Assembly: GCA_002448445.1 (NCBI GenBank)
Contig: DJYC01000041.1
Location: 86,658 to 150,657 of the forward strand
DNA length: 64,000 nt
Source of the DNA: Treponema sp. UBA6988
Lineage (GTDB): Bacteria > Spirochaetota > Spirochaetia > Treponematales > Treponemataceae
Direction of reading: 5' to 3'
Shown here one piece after another: positions 35,106-43,450 of the stretch (the first letter of the stretch is position 1; the number at the start of each line of letters is the position of its first letter). Position numbers and translations under genes: made by a program. The notes beneath the pieces are model-generated. The model saw only the letters and a list, made by a program, of their open reading frames with translations, was not told where the DNA came from and searched no databases.

Positions 35106-36067
35106 ATGAAAAAGAACTTGTTTTGTGTATGGTGTCGGGGGGGGTACTTGTAGCATGTGCCCTTAGCCTTTTGCTGGTTTCCTGCGGTGGTGGCTCCGAT
35201 GACTATGAAGCCCCTGTTGCGGAGAGTGGTGGTGGAGAGGTTGCAGTGACAACAGAAGGTTTTATTATGGTTTCTGGTGGCACGGTGACAGGTGGTGATA
35301 AGTTTTCCAATAACTCATGGTCAAGTGCTTTTGTTAATGGACGTAATGTTACAATTGCGGCATTCTACATCTGCGATCACGAAGTAACGCAGGCTGAATA
35401 CGAGCAATATTGTACCTATGGTATATGGCAGCCTGATTCCTTTTACGGAGCTGGAGACAACTATCCTGCCTATTACGTAAGTTGGTATGATGCACTAGTC
35501 TACTGTAACAAGCGCAGTATGGCGGAAGGTCTTAACCCCTGTTATACGATAAATGGTTCAACGAATCCTTCTGCATGGGGAAATGTCCCAACTGTAGGTG
35601 ACAGCACTTGGGATGCAGTTACATGCAACTTTAGTGCGAACGGCTACCGTCTGCCTACGGAAGTGGAATGGGAATATGCGGCTCTTGGAGGGGCGGCAGG
35701 ATGCGCGGTTGCAAATCCGACTGTCTATGCGGGAACTGACGACATTGCAAGTCTTGGAAGCTACGCATGGTATGAGGATAACAGCGACACAAAGATACAC
35801 GAGGTAAAGAAAAAGAATCCAAATGGTTTGGACCTTTACGATATGAGCGGGAACGTATGGGAATTGTGCTGGGACTGGAACACCAATACGCTAAACGCAA
35901 GCACCCCTGTATCCGGTCCCAGTGTGTCGTCTGGCTCTGGCCGCGTGCGTCGTGGCGGTGGCTTCTACAGTGACGCTGAGTTTTGTTCTGTTGCATTGCG
36001 GCATGCCTACGACCCCCAACACTGCGAATGTAGCATTGGCTTCCGCGTGGTTCGCTCCGCTCAGTAA
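35106..36067 (+). CDS. FGE-sulfatase/C-type-lectin-fold lipoprotein, out of frame at a poly-G tract
   Basis: The ATG at 35106 has GGAG 6 nt upstream and opens MKKNLFCVWCRGG, but with the present run of 8 G (35137-35144) this frame stops at 35151. With 9 or 6 G it joins the long frame to give a lipoprotein signal ending LVSC, followed by about 300 residues. The domain is SUMF1/FGE-like: GFIMVSGGTVTGGDKF, ICDHEVTQAEYEQY, YYVSWYDALVYCNKRS, YRLPTEVEWEYAALGG, YDMSGNVWELCWDW, and the end IGFRVVRSAQ. An ATG at 35129 in the long frame lacks both a ribosome site and a basic signal start. T. denticola TvpA is a comparable lectin-fold lipoprotein. Probably phase-variable, presently off. Confidence 0.8.
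35137..35144. repeat. Homopolymeric G8 tract in the signal-peptide coding region
   Basis: Eight consecutive G. Its length decides whether the ATG at 35106 is in frame with the rest of the gene: 9 or 6 on, 8 off. Confidence 0.85.
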
Positions 36068-36173
36068 CCCCCTTAGCCAAAAAGAAATACGAAAGGCCTG
36101 CAAGGAAATTATATACAGCTTCCGCATTTGCGTAAGTTGGGTACCGCTCGGTAAACCCCTTAGCCAAAGTGTT

Positions 36174-36200
36174 GTCATTCCCGCACTTGATGCGGGAATC
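36174..36200. repeat. REP-like palindrome
   Basis: GTCATTCCCGCA-CTTGA-TGCGGGAATC: 8-bp arms around a short loop, flanked by GTCAT. Confidence 0.7.
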
Positions 36201-36420
36201 TTTAGCCATAAGTAGATGTGGTTTTAAAGATTGCCGGGGCTTTCGCAAGGCAGTTTCCAGTGAGCCCGGTAATGGCTGATGGGAAGTTCATTCAAATGTT
36301 TTGCTTAAATCATTTGTTACGCCTATATAAAGTGTCGTATTAGTATAGTTTGACATTATGTAAACATAGTAGGAAGTCATTTTTGAAATTTAATAAATAA
36401 AGGTATTATCTGTGGTTAAA

Positions 36421-36447
36421 GATTGCCGGGTCAAGCCCGGCAATGAC
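36421..36447. repeat. REP-like palindrome
   Basis: GATTGCCGGG-TCAAG-CCCGGCAATGAC; same type as the one that seeds the tandem array at 28724. Confidence 0.75.
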
Positions 36448-36483
36448 ATTTTGCTGTTTGCATGATGTTTTTTGATGATAAGC

Positions 36484-36715
36484 CTACGCCGCCGTGGAGG
36501 GGCGCGGTAGCGTTGCCGGCTGTTTTTTGGTAACTCATGTAGTATGGGGCTTGAGCAACTTGGTCGTCTTTGCGGGGGCAAGTGCATTTTTACGGACAGA
36601 CGGCAATGGAGCCGGAGGGCGGAACCCCGGAAGGGCGGTGACGAGGGGCATGGGCGGTCGGATTAGTCAAAAAGTAAAATGGTAGAGCCGGAAAAATTAC
36701 CGTCCATAAAAGTAT
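36484..36715. repeat. Intergenic GC-rich repeat, copy 3
   Basis: Shares with copy 2, in the same order, GCCGTGGAGGGGCG, GGAACCCCGGAAGGGCGGTG, GCATGGGCGGTCG-ATTAG, TAAAATGGTAGAGC and TACCGTCCA. Confidence 0.75.
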
Positions 36716-36764
36716 CATTCAGAAGAAGTGGATTTTTTTAAGTTTCTAATTTAAAGTTTTTGCC

Positions 36765-36793
36765 TTGAAAAATCTGGGGCGGTGGGGTATTGT
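36765..36793 (+). promoter_or_regulatory. Promoter with leaderless geometry
   Basis: TTGAAA (36765-36770), 17 bp, TATTGT (36788-36793), then 6 nt to the ATG at 36800. Confidence 0.6.
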
Positions 36794-36799
36794 TAGATT

Positions 36800-37618
36800 A
36801 TGACTTTAAAAATAAGAAACCGCTTTTTGATAGGGCTTTTTTGCCTTTTCCTTTTGCACGGGGTTTTTAACGTTCTCTTTTTTGCCTACAAGGCTTTGGG
36901 GGGCAGGGTGGGGCTTCCCGAGAATGCAATCCGTCCCTTTTATTTTTTTTCCGGCGCTTTTCCGGTGGCTTTTCCTGCCGTGGTTGCCGGGGCTGTGTTT
37001 TTTATGCTTTACGGCTGCCTTTGCACGCTTGCGGTTTACCTTATGTTTGAGAAGACCCAGGCGGTTGAGATTTCGTATTTTTCGGGTTTTCTGATTGGCT
37101 GCTGCTTTGAGGGGGCCAGACTTTTGATTTCCGTGAAGGATTTTCAGCCTTCGTCATGGACTGTGATTTTTATGGCAAGGATAGTGCTTTCGGGGAGGAT
37201 TCTTTGTCCGATAAGCCTTCTTTTTGCCGCCCTTTTGAGGGAAAATGAGCAGAGGCAGAATTTTGAGCGCAATTTTCTGATAATGATTATAATTTCTGCT
37301 TTTGCGGGGCTTACCCTGCCCATGAACAGCCTGAACCATTCCACGACCAGCACGATTTTTTGCGGCTGCCGGGGTATTCTGATTATTTACGTGGCGGTGG
37401 TCGTGATTCTTACGCTGCTTACGCTTTTTATGCACTACATGCAGTCTAAGTCCAACAATTCGGCTCTGATTCTTGCCAGCTTTGCGGTTATGACTCTTGG
37501 CTACCTAATTCTTTGCAATGAAGATAATTACATTGCGCTGACGGTTGGGGTTGCACTTTTTGCAAGCGGTTCCATGGGCTACCTTAAGGGGATTCATTCA
37601 AGCTATTTGTGGAAGTAG
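36800..37618 (+). CDS. Hypothetical polytopic membrane protein
   Basis: 272 residues with about seven hydrophobic segments (near 9-29, 48-68, 70-90, 98-115, 128-148, 165-180, 195-215, 225-262). No recognised domain. A Glu/Arg/Gln cytoplasmic loop (LRENEQRQNFERN) follows the fifth segment. The ATG lies 7 nt from the -10 and lacks a Shine-Dalgarno, so the message is predicted to be leaderless. Monocistronic; the next gene has its own promoter. Confidence 0.75.
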   Translation: MTLKIRNRFLIGLFCLFLLHGVFNVLFFAYKALGGRVGLPENAIRPFYFFSGAFPVAFPAVVAGAVFFMLYGCLCTLAVYLMFEKTQAVEISYFSGFLIGCCFEGARLLISVKDFQPSSWTVIFMARIVLSGRILCPISLLFAALLRENEQRQNFERNFLIMIIISAFAGLTLPMNSLNHSTTSTIFCGCRGILIIYVAVVVILTLLTLFMHYMQSKSNNSALILASFAVMTLGYLILCNEDNYIALTVGVALFASGSMGYLKGIHSSYLWK

Positions 37619-37690
37619 GATGCAGGCTGGGGGCTTTTGCGCGGTTACAGCTCTTATTTTGCATAGCTACAGCAGACCTACAGCGCTTAA

Positions 37691-37719
37691 TTGAACAAAA
37701 GGCGCTTTTTTTGTATAAT
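37691..37719 (+). promoter_or_regulatory. Consensus promoter with leaderless geometry
   Basis: TTGAAC (37691-37696), 17 bp, TATAAT (37714-37719), 6 nt, then ATG at 37726. Confidence 0.75.
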
Positions 37720-37725
37720 CGGGCG

Positions 37726-39009
37726 ATGTCTGCAAACAGGGAATCTAACGGCAAAAAAAAGACGGTTCGCTCAAAGAAAAGGCGGTCTTCCACTAGGAAG
37801 AAAAAGCCCAAGGTGCTTCTTAACAGCAAGTATGTGTGCATTTTGTGTGCCAGCATAGTATTCTTTTGTGCCCTTCTTCTGGGAACTGCATTTTTGCTTG
37901 GCGGTTCGCCTGCGGAGGAAAGGCCTGCAATAGCCAGAGGGGATGAAGCTGCGCTTACCCTTGACGGCGGAAACCTTGCGAGTTTGCCTGCCCAGAAAAA
38001 AAAGGGCGGGGGGGCTTCCGTGTCTGCTGGAAAATCCGGCGGGGCATCGGGTGTCGGTGCGTCTGGCAGTTCGTCTGGCAGTTCAGGTTTAGTTGGAGGC
38101 GCTGGCACGGATGGCAATGCGGGCTCGGCTTCGGATGGCGGCACTTCCACCACTTCATCTTCCCATGCTAGCGGCGCGGCTGCTGGAACTGGCAATGCTG
38201 GTAACCAAGGTGCGTCGGGTAGCGGTGCGTCAGGTAATGCCGGGACAGGGCATGAACTTGCATCCATTCAAAAACCCCATGGGCCGGACGGTGGAATTCA
38301 GGAAGCAAGGCCAAAATTCAACATTCCGCCTGCAAATAACGCTGCTAAGCTTGCCTTTGTTATTGACGACGGCGGCATGAGTGTTGCAAACGTTAAAAAA
38401 TACACCGCGCTTCCTTTTCCAATAACAGTGGCGGTTCTTCCGGGGCTTTCACACACAGCTGAATGTGCGGCCCTTGTGCGCAGGGACGGAAAGGAGCTTA
38501 TGCTTCACCAGCCAATGCAGGCAAAGAACCTGGGCATAAATCCGGGACCCGGAGCTATTACGCCGGACATGGACAGCTGGGCAATTCAGCAGGTTATAGA
38601 AAAGAACTTGGGCGAACTTGGGCCGGGGGTTAAGGGCTTTAACAACCACGAAGGTTCCCTGATTACAGAAGACAAGCTTAAGATGACTTTTATCATAGAC
38701 CTTGCCATGCAGAAGGGCTTGTATTTTCTGGACTCCCGCACTACGAGCCAAACCCAGGCAAGGCAGGCTGCCCTTGAACTGGACACACATATAATAGAAA
38801 GAAACGCTCCTTTTTTGGACAATGCAGTTAACCGTGAGGAAATGCTGGCCGAAATCTACAAGGGGCTGGAAGTTGCAAACAGGGCTGGATTTGCGGTAAT
38901 CATAGGCCATGTGGACAAGTCCGCTGCGGTTTTGCCAAGGCTTTTGGAGGACATGTATCCTGAGCTTGTTGCAAAGGGCTATGTTTTTACCACTCCGGCG
39001 CGCTTGTAG
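37726..39009 (+). CDS. Divergent polysaccharide deacetylase (YibQ-like) with Gly/Ser/Ala linker
   Basis: 427 residues from the ATG at 37726; in-frame codons upstream lie before the promoter. A very basic N-terminus (KKKTVRSKKRRSSTRKKKPK) and one membrane segment (about 38-62) are followed by a low-complexity Gly/Ser/Ala linker (about 98-195) and a divergent polysaccharide deacetylase domain (DUF610 type). Domain motifs: KLAFVIDDGGMSVANVKKYT, FPITVAVLPGLSHT, LMLHQPMQAK, GFNNHEGSLITED, YFLDSRTTSQTQA and AVIIGHVDKS. Likely acts on envelope glycans in the periplasm; the exact substrate is unknown. Confidence 0.85.
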   Translation: MSANRESNGKKKTVRSKKRRSSTRKKKPKVLLNSKYVCILCASIVFFCALLLGTAFLLGGSPAEERPAIARGDEAALTLDGGNLASLPAQKKKGGGASVSAGKSGGASGVGASGSSSGSSGLVGGAGTDGNAGSASDGGTSTTSSSHASGAAAGTGNAGNQGASGSGASGNAGTGHELASIQKPHGPDGGIQEARPKFNIPPANNAAKLAFVIDDGGMSVANVKKYTALPFPITVAVLPGLSHTAECAALVRRDGKELMLHQPMQAKNLGINPGPGAITPDMDSWAIQQVIEKNLGELGPGVKGFNNHEGSLITEDKLKMTFIIDLAMQKGLYFLDSRTTSQTQARQAALELDTHIIERNAPFLDNAVNREEMLAEIYKGLEVANRAGFAVIIGHVDKSAAVLPRLLEDMYPELVAKGYVFTTPARL

Positions 39010-39057
39010 GCAGAGGGGTTTTATCTTAACTTGATTTGAGTTTTTACGGGGCATGAT

Positions 39058-40095
39058 ATGAAAGTATTGGGAATAGAAAGTTCTTGTGATGAAACAGCTT
39101 GCGCTATTGTTGAGGACGGAAAGACAATTCTTAGCAACGTGGTTGCAACCCAGATTCCCTTCCATCAGATTTACAAAGGCGTTGTGCCGGAAATTGCAAG
39201 CCGTAAGCATGCTGAATGGATTCTACCTGTGGTAAGGCAGGCGCTTGCAGAGGCAAATCTTAAGCTGGACGAGGTGGATGCTATTGCTGCTACAAACAGG
39301 CCGGGACTTATGGGCTCTCTGCTTGTTGGGCTTACCTTTGGAAAGACGCTGGCTTGGGCGGCAAACAAGCCCTTCCTTGCGGTTAACCACATGATGGGGC
39401 ACATGTATGCGGCTCACCTTGCAAACGACATTTCCTACCCCTACATAGGGCTTCTTGTTAGCGGAGGCCACAGCATAATTGCCAAGGTAAATGGCTTTGA
39501 CGACTTTGAAATCCTTGGAACCACTATAGACGACAGCGTTGGTGAGGCTTTTGACAAGGTTTCCAAATTCTACGACTTGGGCTATCCGGGTGGAGTTATA
39601 ATAGACAAGCTTTCGCAAAAAGGCGATGCAAGGGCATTCAGCTTTCCGCTTCCCAAGCTGGACAAGGGCGACCATGAATTTGACGTTTCTTTTAGCGGCC
39701 TAAAGACTGCGGTTATTCACCAGGCCCAGATGTTCCTTAACGAAGGCTACGAGAATACTGTGGAAAACATTGCGGCTTCTTTCCAGGAGACGGCATGCAA
39801 GACTTTGGTTACAAGGCTCTTGCGGGCTGTAAAGGCAACAGGCCTTACAACAGTTGTTGCTGGTGGCGGTGTAGCGGCAAATTCAAGGCTAAGGGCAATG
39901 CTTGCAGAACATACTGAAATAAAGTGCATATTTCCTCCGCTAAAGCTTTGCGGAGACAATGGCGCTATGATTGCAGGGGTTGCATACCATCTGCTTAATC
40001 GTGGAGACAGAAGCCCGCTTTCCGTTACGGCTTGCGCAAGAATTCCCCAGTTCAAGCGGGGACTTGCAAACCTTGAGGCATTCGGCAGAAGGTAA
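39058..40095 (+). CDS. tsaD: tRNA N6-threonylcarbamoyladenosine transferase TsaD
   Basis: 345 residues, full length. It transfers the threonylcarbamoyl group to A37 of ANN-decoding tRNAs. Key motifs: MKVLGIESSCDETACAIVED, PEIASRKHAEWI, the metal-binding NHMMGHMYAAHLAN, LVSGGHSIIAKV, FDKVSKFYDLGYPGG, VVAGGGVAANSRLR and CGDNGAMIAG. Convergent with the metallo-hydrolase gene on the other strand. Confidence 0.96.
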   Translation: MKVLGIESSCDETACAIVEDGKTILSNVVATQIPFHQIYKGVVPEIASRKHAEWILPVVRQALAEANLKLDEVDAIAATNRPGLMGSLLVGLTFGKTLAWAANKPFLAVNHMMGHMYAAHLANDISYPYIGLLVSGGHSIIAKVNGFDDFEILGTTIDDSVGEAFDKVSKFYDLGYPGGVIIDKLSQKGDARAFSFPLPKLDKGDHEFDVSFSGLKTAVIHQAQMFLNEGYENTVENIAASFQETACKTLVTRLLRAVKATGLTTVVAGGGVAANSRLRAMLAEHTEIKCIFPPLKLCGDNGAMIAGVAYHLLNRGDRSPLSVTACARIPQFKRGLANLEAFGRR

Positions 40096-40110
40096 AGAAA
40101 AGCTAGAAAG

Positions 40111-41109
40111 CTATGCTATTGCAGGGGCTGTTGCGGCAGCTTGTGAAGTTGCCGTGTCCTTTTCAGCCGGGGATTCCGTTGCAACCGTAACAGCCGTTTC
40201 CGAAGCCGTCTGACCTACAGCAACATCTTCCGACATTCCAAAATCGTAGTAGATTCCCCTCTTTGCAAGGGCTGCAAAACCGTCAGCCTTTGCATCGTAG
40301 CTGGCAAAGTTGTCCGCATAGTGGCAGAGAATCATCTTTTTCTTTGTCTCGGCATCAAGCGTCTTTAGCTCTTCAATACCGGCATGGACTCCGCCTGTGT
40401 AGCCCTGAACGTCATGGAAAATCCACTCAATGTTGTACTTTTTCTGCATGTATTCCAGAAGTTCCCTGTCAAAGCGGGTGTCTCCGGGAAAAAGAATGCG
40501 GTTGTCTATAAGGACGCCCGTGCTCCATGCGCTTTCCCTCCATGAAGGGACGCTGTCCGGCATGTGCATGGTGCGGAAAAACTTTATGTTTATGGATCCC
40601 ACGTTGGCTTCCCATAGCGGGCGTGGCTCTTCTTCCAAAAGGGTGGGGCGTATCTGCTCAAAATAGTCGTCAAAGGTAAGGAAGCCACCCGGAGAGCCTG
40701 CATTGTAGGGCGTGGGCCTGTTTTCTCCGTAGGAAAGGCCGCCTTTAAGGCTTTCTTCCCAGAGGAGCTTCTTGTATTCGTCTGTAATCAGGATGCGGGG
40801 CCTTGTCTTGTCCACGTAGCGGTGCATAAGCGCAAGTTCTTCCATTCCGCCTATGTGGTCAGAGTGGCTGTGGGTGGCAAAAACATTTTGAATGTTCAAA
40901 ACCGACAGATTGTATGAAGTAAGCGCCCCTGGACACTGGGAGCCGCAGTCAATCAGAAGATGGTCCTTTCCTTTTATGACAATGGCATTGTTCTGGAAAT
41001 TCTTCTTTACAAAGGCACTTCCCGTCCCAAGAAAAAACATTTCCAGCGAGCCGTTATTTGTGAGTCTAAGAGTCCCGTCTATTGTTGTAAGTTTTATCTC
41101 TCTCAGCAT
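40111..41109 (-). CDS. Metallo-beta-lactamase fold hydrolase with Ala/Thr-rich tail
   Basis: 332 residues from the ATG at 41109; the upstream in-frame ATG at 41127 lies within the promoter. RNase Z/AtsA-like MBL motifs: FLGTGSAF, LLIDCGSQCP, THSHSDHIGGMEELALMHRY, FPGDTRFD, and a late His in LCHYADNF. The last 35 residues are an Ala/Thr/Ser tail (ASETAVTVATESPAEKD, then ATSQAAATAPAIA) unlike the rest and not usual in the family. Possibly a phosphodiesterase; the substrate is unclear. Confidence 0.85.
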   Translation of the reverse strand: MLREIKLTTIDGTLRLTNNGSLEMFFLGTGSAFVKKNFQNNAIVIKGKDHLLIDCGSQCPGALTSYNLSVLNIQNVFATHSHSDHIGGMEELALMHRYVDKTRPRILITDEYKKLLWEESLKGGLSYGENRPTPYNAGSPGGFLTFDDYFEQIRPTLLEEEPRPLWEANVGSINIKFFRTMHMPDSVPSWRESAWSTGVLIDNRILFPGDTRFDRELLEYMQKKYNIEWIFHDVQGYTGGVHAGIEELKTLDAETKKKMILCHYADNFASYDAKADGFAALAKRGIYYDFGMSEDVAVGQTASETAVTVATESPAEKDTATSQAAATAPAIA

Positions 41110-41115
41110 AATTAG

Positions 41116-41144
41116 ATTATGATGCAAAAAAAATGCAATTTCAA
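41116..41144 (-). promoter_or_regulatory. Promoter with leaderless geometry (minus strand)
   Basis: Reading the minus strand: TTGAAA (41144-41139), 17 bp, CATAAT (41121-41116), 6 nt, then ATG at 41109. Confidence 0.7.
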
Positions 41145-41204
41145 CTCTCCCCTGTCTTTTTCGGCCGAATTCAGCCCCTTAAAATGGAAAAAATTCATTA
41201 AATT

Positions 41205-41420
41205 ATTGTTATTTTTAAGGATTGCCTTTTTGGACGGGCTTTTTCCTCTCTGCCATCCATGCCCTTGCTAATTCGGCAATAAGGCCACTTTTTACCCGCT
41301 TTCCGGGGTTCCGGGGGCCCCTGCACCCCCTTCATTCCCGCCGTGTTCGCCTTTGGCTCGCCCGCCGTGAACGCTCCGCGCCCCTCCAATCGGGCGTAAG
41401 TTGCAATTCAGTTTCCCGCG
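41205..41420. repeat. Intergenic GC-rich repeat, copy 4
   Basis: Includes TTTTTGGACGGGCT, CTTGCTAATTCGGCAA, CCGCTTTCCGGGGTTCC and CGCCCCTCCAATCGGGCGTA. In inverted orientation relative to copies 2 and 3. Confidence 0.65.
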
Positions 41421-41430
41421 TAGGTTGTGT

Positions 41431-41459
41431 TTGACTTTTCAACTGCCAATGTGTATACT
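41431..41459 (+). promoter_or_regulatory. hprK promoter with leaderless geometry
   Basis: TTGACT (41431-41436), 17 bp, TATACT (41454-41459), 6 nt, then ATG at 41466. Confidence 0.75.
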
Positions 41460-41465
41460 AAACAT

Positions 41466-42455
41466 ATGTCTGAAAGGAAATTCACGGTTCTGGACTTGCT
41501 TGATCTGGACTTAAAAGGGCATGACTCTCTGAATCTCTGCTGTATTGCAGGCCGTCGCGGGCTTTCCCGTGAACTTTCCATTGCGGATGTTAACAGGCCG
41601 GGGCTTGCGCTTTCGGGTTTTTACGAGTCCTTTGTCTATGCCCGGGTTCAGCTTTTTGGCCGTGGGGAATTTGCCTACCTTAAGAAGCTTCACGATGAGG
41701 ACAGGGGCGATTCCCTTGAACGCTTTTTTTCCTACCAGATTCCCTGCTGCATTTTTACCCGCTCCCTTATGCCCAACGAAACATTTCTTTCCATTGCAGA
41801 GGCTACGGGAACGCCTGTTTTGCAGACCGACTTGGATTCAACAGAATTTTCCATAAGATTTGTACGTGCCTTTTCCAACATTTTTGCCCCTAAGAAGATT
41901 CTTCACGGAGTTTTGGTTGAAGTTTACGGAATTGGCATTCTGCTTATCGGGGATAGCGGTGTTGGCAAAAGTGAGACAGCCCTTGAACTGGTTGAACGCG
42001 GCCACCGCCTGGTTGCAGACGATACGGTTGAGGTCCGCTGCGTTAACGGAAATACGATTATGGGACAGGGCCCCAACAAGCTGATTAGCCACCACATGGA
42101 AATAAGGGGCCTGGGTATTATAGACGTTTCCCAGCTTTACGGCGTACGTGCAATCCGCGAGCAGAAGGAAATCCAGCTGGTCGTTAAGCTTGAGACCTGG
42201 GACCAGAAGAAGGTTTACGACCGCCTTGGCATGGAAAACCATACGGCAGACTTGCTGGGGGTAAAAATCCGCTACATAGAAATTCCTGTAAAGCCCGGAC
42301 GCAACCTGCCGATTATCATCGAGGCTGCGGCAATGAACGAGCGCCTTAAATCGCTGGGTCACTATTCGGCAAAGGAATTCAACCAGAACGTGCTCAAGTG
42401 GATTGAATCCGGTGAGGCGCAGGCGGCCTATTACGGCAACGAGGACGTTTATTAA
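41466..42455 (+). CDS. hprK: HPr kinase/phosphorylase
   Basis: 329 residues. Phosphorylates and dephosphorylates Ser46 of HPr in response to metabolic state. N-terminal domain about 1-130 (DRPGLALSGFYESF-like region). Walker A GDSGVGKSETALELVERGH, DDTVEVRC, and the family signature MEIRGLGIIDVSQLYGVRAI are all present. The start at 41466 agrees with the promoter; the upstream in-frame ATG at 41427 lies before it. It heads a compact run with ptsH, a LexA-like gene and holA. Confidence 0.95.
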   Translation: MSERKFTVLDLLDLDLKGHDSLNLCCIAGRRGLSRELSIADVNRPGLALSGFYESFVYARVQLFGRGEFAYLKKLHDEDRGDSLERFFSYQIPCCIFTRSLMPNETFLSIAEATGTPVLQTDLDSTEFSIRFVRAFSNIFAPKKILHGVLVEVYGIGILLIGDSGVGKSETALELVERGHRLVADDTVEVRCVNGNTIMGQGPNKLISHHMEIRGLGIIDVSQLYGVRAIREQKEIQLVVKLETWDQKKVYDRLGMENHTADLLGVKIRYIEIPVKPGRNLPIIIEAAAMNERLKSLGHYSAKEFNQNVLKWIESGEAQAAYYGNEDVY

Positions 42456-42530
42456 GAAAAACGGTGCGCGGAATGTGTTTTAGACATAGCCCGGGCATTT
42501 TTATAAAGAGCTTTTATTAAAGAGGAAAGA

Positions 42531-42797
42531 ATGATCGAAAAGATTTTGACAGTACGAAACAGGGCAGGAATCCACGCGCGTCCGGCAGCTCTTATTGCAC
42601 AGACCGCAAACAAGTTTTCTTCCGAGATTTCCTTGGAAAAGGACGCTTCAACAGTAAACGCAAAGTCCATAATGGGTGTAATCACCATGGCGGCAGGCTA
42701 CAATACAACCCTTACGCTCAAGGCAGACGGTCCTGACGAGAGGGAGGCTTCTGACGCTATATTCAACCTGTTTGAGTCAAAGTTTGAAGAAGAATAG
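42531..42797 (+). CDS. ptsH: Phosphocarrier protein HPr
   Basis: 88 residues. Both phosphorylation sites are at canonical positions: His15 in RAGIHARPA and Ser46 in NAKSIMGVITMAAGY. AAAGAGGAAAG is the ribosome site. With hprK next to it this could be a regulatory HPr as in other spirochetes; no PTS permease or enzyme I lies nearby. Confidence 0.96.
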   Translation: MIEKILTVRNRAGIHARPAALIAQTANKFSSEISLEKDASTVNAKSIMGVITMAAGYNTTLTLKADGPDEREASDAIFNLFESKFEEE

Positions 42798-42808
42798 GGA
42801 CTGTCTGT

Positions 42809-43444
42809 ATGAAAAATCTAACTGACCGCCAAAAAGAGGTTCTGGATTTTATTGCACAGTTTACAGAAGAAAATGTGTTTCCCCCCACAGTAAGAGAAAT
42901 TGGGGATCACTTTCAGATTTCGCTCAGAGCCGTTCAGGATCATATAGCCGCATTGCAGAAGAAGGGTGTTCTTGCCGTAACGCAGAAGCATTCACGTTCC
43001 CTGCGAGTTCTAAAGGACATGCGCAGCGACAAGAAGCAGATTTTTACGGCAACCGTTCCCGTGGTAAATTCCCTGCTTGCGGGAAAAAAGCTTTTTACAG
43101 CGGGAAACGTGGCCTACTACATAACCCTTTCCGAACCATTCGTCTCTTCTGGCAATTCATATTTTTGCATGATTATCCAGGACCAGAGCCTTACCGGTGC
43201 TGGAATTTATCCTGGTGACTGTCTGGTTTTTGTCCAGTCCGATACATCCGTGCTTTCTGACGGCGAAATTGTTGCTGCCGTAATCGAGGGCGGGACAGAA
43301 TCCCTTATTAGACGATATTTTAAGGAAGAATCAAGGGTTTGTCTAAAGGCTGATAATCCAAAGATTAAGACTGTTTACAGCCAGGACTTGCACGTAGCGG
43401 GAAAGCTAGCTGCAGTTTTGCGGACGGTCGCGGTAAAAAAGTAG
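42809..43444 (+). CDS. LexA-like repressor lacking the catalytic lysine
   Basis: 211 residues. N-terminal winged helix: TDRQKEVLDFIAQF, PPTVREIGDHFQISLRAVQD, LQKKGVL. C-terminal S24-type domain: cleavage-like Ala91-Gly92 in VPVVNSLLAGKKLF and nucleophile-like Ser127 in IIQDQSLTGAGIYPGDCLVF. Where LexA has the general-base Lys (TVKR), this protein reads ESLIRRYF, so Lys is replaced by Ile/Arg. That may prevent autocleavage or change it. It starts 11 nt after ptsH and 6 nt before holA. Confidence 0.88.
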   Translation: MKNLTDRQKEVLDFIAQFTEENVFPPTVREIGDHFQISLRAVQDHIAALQKKGVLAVTQKHSRSLRVLKDMRSDKKQIFTATVPVVNSLLAGKKLFTAGNVAYYITLSEPFVSSGNSYFCMIIQDQSLTGAGIYPGDCLVFVQSDTSVLSDGEIVAAVIEGGTESLIRRYFKEESRVCLKADNPKIKTVYSQDLHVAGKLAAVLRTVAVKK

Positions 43445-43450
43445 AGTATA

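Larger units (their letters stand above)
36068..36799. other. 732-bp intergenic region rich in repeats
   Basis: It holds two copies of CCCCTTAGCCAAA (about 36070 and 36157), the palindrome at 36174-36200, a split one near 36229-36272, a third at 36421-36447, and repeat copy 3 at 36484-36715. The promoter of the next gene is at the right end. Short open frames in it mirror repeat sequence, and no gene is supported. Confidence 0.65.
41110..41465. other. 356-bp divergent intergenic region
   Basis: Minus-strand promoter at 41116-41144, repeat copy 4 at 41205-41420, plus-strand promoter at 41431-41459. The repeat separates two leaderless promoters that face away from each other. Confidence 0.65.

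Noticed and set aside
35129..36067. Start at ATG 35129 as the normal start of the FGE-fold lipoprotein
   Set aside because: It lacks a Shine-Dalgarno and a basic signal-peptide start; the ATG at 35106 has both. Kept only as a possible low-level start.
37584..38267. 227-residue Pro-rich frame on the minus strand
   Set aside because: Antisense of the Gly/Ser/Ala linker of the deacetylase gene.
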